Both the position numbers and the translations under genes were made by a program. Positions 5,547-9,346 of a stretch of 9,346 nt of DNA are shown here, piece by piece. The first letter of the stretch is position 1, and each line of letters begins with the position of its first letter. Where the stretch lies: NCBI GenBank assembly GCA_938049075.1, contig CALICZ010000129.1, positions 1 to 9,346 of the forward strand, read 5' to 3'. Source of the stretch: an uncultured Candidatus Saccharibacteria bacterium. Its GTDB lineage: Bacteria > Patescibacteriota > Saccharimonadia > Saccharimonadales > Saccharimonadaceae. The notes under the pieces are model-generated. The model worked only from the letters and a program-made list of their open reading frames with translations, was not told the origin of the DNA and searched no databases.

Positions 5547-5556
5547 AATGATATCG

Positions 5557-6033
5557 ATGACAAAACACAAGAAAGCGCCAAATACAACAGAGCTTGAGCA
5601 GCAGATTGGTGAGCTCACGCAGGATTTGCAGCGCACTAGAGCAGACTTTGAGAATTATCGCAAGCGCGTTGACGCCGAAAAATCTCACGCCAAGGCAGCG
5701 GGTGCCCAGCAAGCAATTCGCAAGCTCCTGCCTGTGATTGATACGATCGAGCGCGCCACTGCCAACGTCCCCAAGAAGCTCCAGAACGACACATGGGCAA
5801 GTGGAGTAGTAGCGATGTCGAAAAAGCTCGATGGCTTGATGGCAGAGTTCAAGCTTGAGCCGATCGTGGTTGAGCTTGGCACGACCGAGTTCGATCCAGA
5901 CCTCCACGAAGCCGTTTCGATGGATGATGAAGGTGGTGACAAAGAAATTATTAGTGAAGAGCTGCAGCGCGGCTATAAGCTTGATGGCCACGTCCTGCGC
6001 CATGCTATGGTGCGGGTCAGCCGGCAGCCGTAG
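5557..6033 (+). CDS. grpE: Nucleotide exchange factor GrpE
   Basis: GrpE releases ADP from DnaK in the cytoplasmic Hsp70 cycle and acts as a dimer. From ATG 5557 the protein is 158 aa. A charged long helix / coiled coil covers about 10-65 and contains the conserved DFENYRKR (30-37). A four-helix region with LLPVIDTIERA follows near 57-67. The C-terminal beta domain has the hallmark FDPDLHEAV (112-120) and the signature ELQRGYKLDGHVLRHAMVRV (135-154). The length is at the short end of the family but no core part is missing. It is expressed by read-through from the CIRCE-controlled hrcA promoter and probably from its own promoter at 5475-5483. The usual partner dnaK lies 3.2 kb downstream instead of next door. 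Confidence 0.95.
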   Translation: MTKHKKAPNTTELEQQIGELTQDLQRTRADFENYRKRVDAEKSHAKAAGAQQAIRKLLPVIDTIERATANVPKKLQNDTWASGVVAMSKKLDGLMAEFKLEPIVVELGTTEFDPDLHEAVSMDDEGGDKEIISEELQRGYKLDGHVLRHAMVRVSRQP

Positions 6034-6045
6034 GGGTTAGGCAGG

Positions 6046-6846
6046 ATGAGGCGTTGGCTGCTCGCAGGAACACTCATCATCATAGCAACACTTAGTGTTG
6101 GCAGTGCTCAGACTCATGCAACGCCACTGGCCAACCAAGCCGATATTACAGTGGTCAAGCGAGCGAGCACAGCCTATCAAGCCTTTACACGTGAGCTTTA
6201 TGCCACTCAGCCCAAGAAGGACTCTATTGATGAACGAGCCAAGCAGGCCGCAGCAGCTTTTGCGGTAGTAGCAGGGCACTCATTTTCTACGCAGCTTGGC
6301 GATGAGTATAGCCGTCATGCGGCAGCTGTGAAGGAAAAAGCCTCAGCCGTCAAGACGCTTCTTGAGCGTGCTCCGCAAACCTTTGCTAGCAAAGATACGC
6401 AGGCTGCAGCAGTCTATTTGACAGATGTAGAAACAGCGGTGAGTCAGTATGACTCAGCCGTTGGTGTGCTTAATACAACAGTAGACGATGCCAACCAAGC
6501 GACGAATCGCCTCTACTTGCTTATGGTGATTGGCGCTGGACTCGTGGCGGCACTTGCTGCAGTCTGGGCGCGACGCCAGCATACTCGGACATTTGCTAGT
6601 AAGCGTGTAGTGCGGGCACGCTGGGCGGTGGTTGCAGCAGCGGCAGCACCACTGGTGGGTGCAGTTTCGCTCTATGTGATATTTATCCAGGGGAGTGACA
6701 CACGGGTTGTGCGCGGCGTGGGCTATGCGGTGCTGACCGGTGGTGTAGCAGTTCTTATCTATGCAGTGATGGCGTATTGGCGTCTCCGGCGGGCTGAGAC
6801 GCTCGCAGCAGCAATTACTGCAGGTGACCAGCTCTATCAGTGGTAA
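6046..6846 (+). CDS. Membrane protein of unknown function
   Basis: I do not recognise this 266-aa protein. It has a signal peptide (MRRW, then a hydrophobic stretch to about 18, with AQTHA near 21-25). An Ala-rich, helical extracytoplasmic region follows at about 26-154. Three predicted membrane helices lie at about 155-175, 192-214 and 224-245, the first two separated by an Arg-rich cytoplasmic-type loop (RRQHTRTF, KRVVRAR), with RLRRAE just after the third. The ectodomain seems to consist of amphipathic helices with heptad-like spacing. The ATG is 12 bases after the grpE stop with only weak Shine-Dalgarno-like GGs in front, so it is probably read from the grpE message and would then share heat-shock control. 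No enzyme motif is visible. A hairpin directly follows the TAA stop. Confidence 0.75.
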   Translation: MRRWLLAGTLIIIATLSVGSAQTHATPLANQADITVVKRASTAYQAFTRELYATQPKKDSIDERAKQAAAAFAVVAGHSFSTQLGDEYSRHAAAVKEKASAVKTLLERAPQTFASKDTQAAAVYLTDVETAVSQYDSAVGVLNTTVDDANQATNRLYLLMVIGAGLVAALAAVWARRQHTRTFASKRVVRARWAVVAAAAAPLVGAVSLYVIFIQGSDTRVVRGVGYAVLTGGVAVLIYAVMAYWRLRRAETLAAAITAGDQLYQW

Positions 6847-6848
6847 TA

Positions 6849-6894
6849 CCTCCAATAGGAGGCTCTCAATATGCTTTTTGTCAGGCTAAAATAA
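6849..6894 (+). other. Hairpin-covered Shine-Dalgarno with 7-codon ORF
   Basis: CCTCC-AATA-GGAGG (6849-6862) forms a 5-bp hairpin whose right arm is the Shine-Dalgarno AGGAGG (6857-6862). It lies 8 bases before ATG 6871, which opens a 7-codon frame (MLFVRLK) ending at TAA 6892-6894. The hairpin would hide the ribosome site. A CTTTTTG follows at about 6874-6880, so a weak terminator after the membrane-protein gene is the alternative. Confidence 0.3.
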
Positions 6895-7003
6895 CGAGCC
6901 GAGTGATCACAGTAGGCTGTCCATTATTGTATAAAATCGATACCAAGTCTGGACTATTGTGTGGGTCTAAAATTGTATTAAGCCAGTTTGCTCGCAGTTG
7001 CAC

Positions 7004-7032
7004 TTGCAAATAAAGGATGCTAACGCTACAAT
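7004..7032 (+). promoter_or_regulatory. Promoter of the GH16 gene, TTGCAA-N17-TACAAT
   Basis: The -35 TTGCAA (7004-7009) and -10 TACAAT (7027-7032) have a 17-base spacer. RNA would start near 7039, giving a leader of about 35 bases with a normal Shine-Dalgarno. No CIRCE is nearby, so this gene appears independent of the heat-shock genes around it. Confidence 0.65.
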
Positions 7033-7058
7033 GACGACAAGGGTTTTAGCATAAAAAC

Positions 7059-7064
7059 AAGGAG
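7059..7064 (+). promoter_or_regulatory. Shine-Dalgarno of the GH16 gene
   Basis: AAGGAG lies 9 bases before ATG 7074 and supports that start. A second GAGGAG directly abuts the ATG and is too close to be the site used. Confidence 0.65.
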
Positions 7065-7073
7065 AAAGAGGAG

Positions 7074-9104
7074 ATGGTAAAACGGTCAGTCATAGCGCTG
7101 GTAGCGGCTGGTAGTATTTTGCTGGTTGCATTAGCATGCAGCAGTAATACCAAGGCAAACTCAAATCAATGGGGAGTCGTGTGGAACGAGGAGTTCAAAG
7201 GGACTTCAGTACCTAGTGGATGGGATGTCTTGCAGCAGAACCGAGACAATTATGGCGGTAATCACTTAGCCTATAATCCAAGCAATGTAAAAGTTGTTGA
7301 CAACGACTATCTAGAGATAAAAACGCAGCGCCACTGTGTTACAAACCTTGACGAGCCGCTGAATGATTCTAACGTCAGCGAAGCACCATGCCCAAGCGGT
7401 AAAATGACGCGATACCTCAGTGGTCGCGTGACAAATAAGACTAAGGTCGTTGATGGCACAAAACCATTCCGGGCAGAGATTCGCGCCAAATTTAACTGGA
7501 ATGGAAAAAACGGAACGCGACCATCACTGTGGATGGTTAACGGCAATTCATTGCAAAATTGTCATCATAATCCTAACGCTAATGACCCATATGGTGAGCT
7601 AGACATCATCGAATGGTATTCGTATACACCAGCGTATACGTGGTCGAGTACTCACGCAACATGCTACCACCACGGTGTTTCTGGTAACTGGAAGAATGGT
7701 TGGCGAACACGAAGGATTATCCATAGCGACGAACACAAGGCGGGTTCTAAGTCAGGTTCGCTCGCCTATGAGTGGCACACATGGGCAGTTGAGTATGATG
7801 GTGAGACAGTTAAATACTTCATTGATGACAAGCCGATCACAGCGTACAACTACCACGCGAGCCCAACGAATCACAAAGACATTGAGCGTACGCCGTCGGT
7901 GAAACTGACAACATTGGCTGATAAGGAGTTGATCAAGCAAACATTTGACGCTGGTTGGCGCTTTATCTTGAATGATTATGTAGAGAAAGACGAGGAGCAG
8001 AAGCCAATATCTCCTTCGGATACTTTTCCAAAACAAACAATGCTCATCGACTACGTTCGTGTCTTCCAAAGGGGTGCAGGCACACAGCCAGCCGAAATAC
8101 CAGCAGCAGGGACAGGTGCAGAATGGTCGAAGCGTGAGGCTGCTGGCTCTCGGATGTGGACGTCGATTGCTAGCTCATCTGACGGTAATAAATTAGCCGC
8201 AACGGCATGGGGTGGTAAGATCTACACCTCATCTGATGCTGGCGCAACCTGGGCCGAGCGCTCTGGGTCGGGGGATCGTAATTGGGTAGCAGTCGCTAGC
8301 TCATCTGACGGTAATAAATTAGCCGCAGTGTATGATTGGGGTGGCTATATCTATACGTCATCCAACGCTGGTGCAACTTGGACGGCACGTGGAGTACCTG
8401 GGTCGTATAACTGGACTGCAGTCGCTAGTTCTGCTGACGGCAACAAGCTAGTAGCGACAGCTAAAGACCATTCCATCTACACCTCTACCGATGCTGGCGC
8501 AACCTGGACAGAACGAAAAAGCTCTGGATCCCGAAAATGGTCTTCAGTTGCTAGCTCATCTGACGGCAATAAATTGGTAGCAACGGCAACAGGTGGCAAT
8601 ATCTACACCTCCACCGATGCTGGCGCAACCTGGACGGAGTACGCAGCCGATGGATTGCACAACTGGACGTCAGCTACCATTTCTGACGATGGTAGTAAGA
8701 TCTCGGCGACTGCTGGCGGCGGTGGATATATCTTTAGCTCAAGTGATTCTGGCGCAACGTGGGTCGCGCAGGCATCTGCAGGTGTGCCAAACTGGTCAGC
8801 GATCACAGGTTCAACTGACGGTACAAAACTAGCTGCGGTATCTTACGGTGGGAATATCTATACAACTACTCGTGCATATGAGCAAGGGAAGCATGTTAAC
8901 CCGAGCAACCCGCACCCGCGCAACCCTGGCAGTTCTAGCAGCTCCAGTAACTCGAGTGCCAGTAGCAGTAATAACAAAGCACAGGCAGCAAACAATGGTG
9001 GCCAACTGGCAGATACGGGCGCGAGTATCGTTGCCGTCACATTGGTCGCAGTATTAGCTGTTGGTACTGGAGCCGGAGCTTGGCTGATTCGCAAGAAAAT
9101 GTAG
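7074..9104 (+). CDS. Secreted GH16 glycoside hydrolase with beta-propeller and sortase signal
   Basis: The 676-aa surface enzyme has, in order: a signal peptide (1-21, with LVALAC22 resembling a lipobox); a GH16 beta-jelly-roll domain (about 32-334); a six-blade propeller (about 358-604); a Pro/Ser/Asn-rich linker (608-640); LADTG (645-649); a membrane helix (651-670) and an RKK tail, which form a sortase signal. The GH16 catalytic motif is E175-L-D177-I-I-E180: nucleophile E175, helper D177 and acid/base E180, in the laminarinase-like ExDxxE form. RPSLWM (149-154) and the closing DYVRVFQ (326-332) also fit the family. The likely substrate is a beta-1,3- or mixed-linked glucan, though GH16 also includes other specificities. 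The propeller blades carry Asp-boxes (SSDAGATW, STDAGATW) at 386, 429, 471, 513 and 556 and could bind sugar or protein. The gene lies between grpE and dnaK with its own promoter. Confidence 0.88.
   Translation: MVKRSVIALVAAGSILLVALACSSNTKANSNQWGVVWNEEFKGTSVPSGWDVLQQNRDNYGGNHLAYNPSNVKVVDNDYLEIKTQRHCVTNLDEPLNDSNVSEAPCPSGKMTRYLSGRVTNKTKVVDGTKPFRAEIRAKFNWNGKNGTRPSLWMVNGNSLQNCHHNPNANDPYGELDIIEWYSYTPAYTWSSTHATCYHHGVSGNWKNGWRTRRIIHSDEHKAGSKSGSLAYEWHTWAVEYDGETVKYFIDDKPITAYNYHASPTNHKDIERTPSVKLTTLADKELIKQTFDAGWRFILNDYVEKDEEQKPISPSDTFPKQTMLIDYVRVFQRGAGTQPAEIPAAGTGAEWSKREAAGSRMWTSIASSSDGNKLAATAWGGKIYTSSDAGATWAERSGSGDRNWVAVASSSDGNKLAAVYDWGGYIYTSSNAGATWTARGVPGSYNWTAVASSADGNKLVATAKDHSIYTSTDAGATWTERKSSGSRKWSSVASSSDGNKLVATATGGNIYTSTDAGATWTEYAADGLHNWTSATISDDGSKISATAGGGGYIFSSSDSGATWVAQASAGVPNWSAITGSTDGTKLAAVSYGGNIYTTTRAYEQGKHVNPSNPHPRNPGSSSSSSNSSASSSNNKAQAANNGGQLADTGASIVAVTLVAVLAVGTGAGAWLIRKKM
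8145..8885 (+). repeat. Tandem propeller repeats (six units of about 42 codons)
   Basis: The six units share NW...ASSSDGNKLAATA, then GGxIYTSSDAGATW. At the DNA level some are nearly identical. A 33-base run starts at 8169 and again at 8295, 126 bases (42 codons) apart. The 18-base run beginning gatgctggcg occurs at 8235, 8490 and 8616. The sixth unit (residues 570-604) has lost its Asp-box. This suggests recent internal duplication or recombination. Confidence 0.85.
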
Positions 9105-9125
9105 CAAAGACTGAAATAAATTTAA

Positions 9126-9152
9126 TTAGCACTCTTGACACGAGAGTGCTAA
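9126..9152 (+). promoter_or_regulatory. CIRCE operator 1 of dnaK (perfect)
   Basis: TTAGCACTC-N9-GAGTGCTAA is a full match to the consensus, with arms extending to 11 bases (AATTAGCACTC / GAGTGCTAATT, 9124-9154). It contains the -35 box of the first dnaK promoter in its spacer, so HrcA would block it directly. Confidence 0.97.
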
Positions 9153-9163
9153 TTATTTATACT
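9135..9163 (+). promoter_or_regulatory. dnaK promoter P1, TTGACA-N17-TATACT
   Basis: A perfect -35 TTGACA (9135-9140) and a -10 TATACT (9158-9163) have a 17-base spacer. RNA would begin near 9170, so the second CIRCE (9171-9197) would form the very 5' end of this transcript and could fold there as a hairpin. Confidence 0.85.
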
Positions 9164-9170
9164 GAAATAG

Positions 9171-9197
9171 TTGGCACTCGGTACAAAAGAGTGCTAG
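9171..9197 (+). promoter_or_regulatory. CIRCE operator 2 of dnaK (imperfect)
   Basis: TTGGCACTC-N9-GAGTGCTAG matches 16 of 18 consensus arm positions. It lies 45 bases after the first CIRCE, centre to centre, on about the same helical face if a turn is near 10.5 bases (roughly 4.3 turns). Confidence 0.88.
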
Positions 9198-9200
9198 AAT
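9171..9200 (+). promoter_or_regulatory. Possible dnaK promoter P2
   Basis: TTGGCA (9171-9176) and TAGAAT (9195-9200) are 18 bases apart and overlap both arms of the second CIRCE. This is weaker than P1 but would explain why a second operator is kept. RNA would start near 9207. Confidence 0.4.
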
Positions 9201-9249
9201 GGATACAAGCATAACACCAGATATGATCATAAGAGAAAGGGGAATCATT

Positions 9250-9346
9250 ATGGGTAAAACTATCGGTATCGACCTTGGTACGACCAACAGTGCCTTTGCG
9301 TACTTGCTCGCGGGCAAGCCGGAGGTTATCGCCAATGCTGAAGGCA
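9250..9346 (+). CDS. dnaK: Chaperone DnaK (Hsp70), N-terminal fragment
   Basis: Only the first 32 codons are in the window; the gene runs off the right edge. DnaK is the ATP-dependent cytoplasmic Hsp70 that works with GrpE and DnaJ. The visible start has the phosphate-binding GIDLGTTNS (6-14), followed by a KPEVIANAEG matching the family's P.V..N.EG. AGGGG (9238-9242) lies 7 bases before the ATG and supports the start. The usual DnaK second strand (SCVAV) reads SAFAY here, within normal variation. Two CIRCE operators and at least one near-perfect promoter control it. This arrangement is typical of HrcA-regulated dnaK, except that grpE and hrcA are separated from it by two envelope-protein genes. 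Confidence 0.97.
   Translation, partial: MGKTIGIDLGTTNSAFAYLLAGKPEVIANAEG

Larger units (their letters stand above)
6847..7073 (+). other. Intergenic stretch with mini-ORF and promoter
   Basis: This is 227 bases. The first 50 hold a hairpin that covers a strong Shine-Dalgarno and a 7-codon ORF (6849-6894). The middle is AT-rich (for example TATAAA at 6930-6935 without a matching -35). The last 70 bases hold the promoter and Shine-Dalgarno of the GH16 gene. No RNA gene is visible. Confidence 0.5.

Noticed and set aside
5548..5556. ATG 5548 as the grpE start
   Set aside because: The AGGAGG is only 1 base before it; ATG 5557 has correct spacing.
5482..6003. Minus-strand frame (173 codons) opposite grpE
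   Set aside because: Cys/Leu-rich shadow of grpE, which carries all GrpE signatures on the + strand.
7752..8069. Minus-strand 105-codon frame inside the GH16 gene
   Set aside because: Shadow of the catalytic domain's coding strand; no support of its own.
8145..8885. Regularly spaced repeats as a CRISPR array
   Set aside because: The repeats are in-frame 42-codon protein blades, and the intervals between them are also conserved coding sequence.
9124..9154. CIRCE inverted repeat read as a terminator for the GH16 gene
   Set aside because: Perfect CIRCE consensus with an embedded TTGACA promoter explains it better, though some termination activity cannot be excluded.
9153..9335. Minus-strand 60-codon frame
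   Set aside because: Lies across the dnaK promoter and start; no ribosome site or motif.

Overview
The window looks like a chromosomal segment from a Candidatus Saccharibacteria (TM7) or related Patescibacteria genome. This is an inference from several features: a compact HrcA, promoters that sit directly on start codons (leaderless transcripts), TGA used as a normal stop, a LADTG-type sortase signal on a large surface protein, and housekeeping genes interleaved with short genes I cannot place. No rRNA or tRNA gene, CRISPR array or transposase was seen.

Layout, all genes on the + strand. (1) 2-298 is the C-terminal end of lepA (elongation factor 4). (2) 349-1080 is a guanylate kinase family gene. 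Its stop overlaps the start of a six-helix membrane protein with an LssY C-terminal domain (1077-2507). (3) 2508-2749 has no convincing gene. (4) 2750-4680 is a compact cluster I do not recognise: two tandem paralogous cysteine proteins (2789-3316 and 3367-3639), a 40-codon ORF (3674-3796), and a 295-residue protein with an HExxH zinc-peptidase motif (3793-4680). The second paralog appears to carry a -1 frameshift at a run of four C, and its lost tail can be read in the next frame to 3671. (5) 4685-6033 is the heat-shock repressor module: a CIRCE operator over the hrcA promoter, a leaderless hrcA, then grpE with its own promoter and a 19-bp palindrome in its leader. (6) 6046-6846 is a membrane protein of unknown function directly after grpE. 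(7) 7074-9104 is a 676-residue secreted protein: signal peptide, GH16 glycoside hydrolase, six-blade Asp-box beta-propeller, Ser-rich linker and C-terminal sortase signal. (8) 9126-9200 holds two CIRCE operators and two promoters in front of dnaK, of which 32 codons are in the window.

How it fits together: HrcA should bind all three CIRCE sites, repressing itself (and grpE by read-through) and dnaK. In many bacteria hrcA-grpE-dnaK are contiguous. Here two envelope genes lie between grpE and dnaK, and dnaK has its own doubly controlled promoter region. The GH16-propeller protein has an independent constitutive-looking promoter and probably acts at the cell surface on a beta-glucan-like polysaccharide. 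The 2750-4680 cluster, with its own TTGACA promoter and tightly packed or overlapping ORFs, is the best candidate for an undescribed system; its function cannot be read from the sequence.
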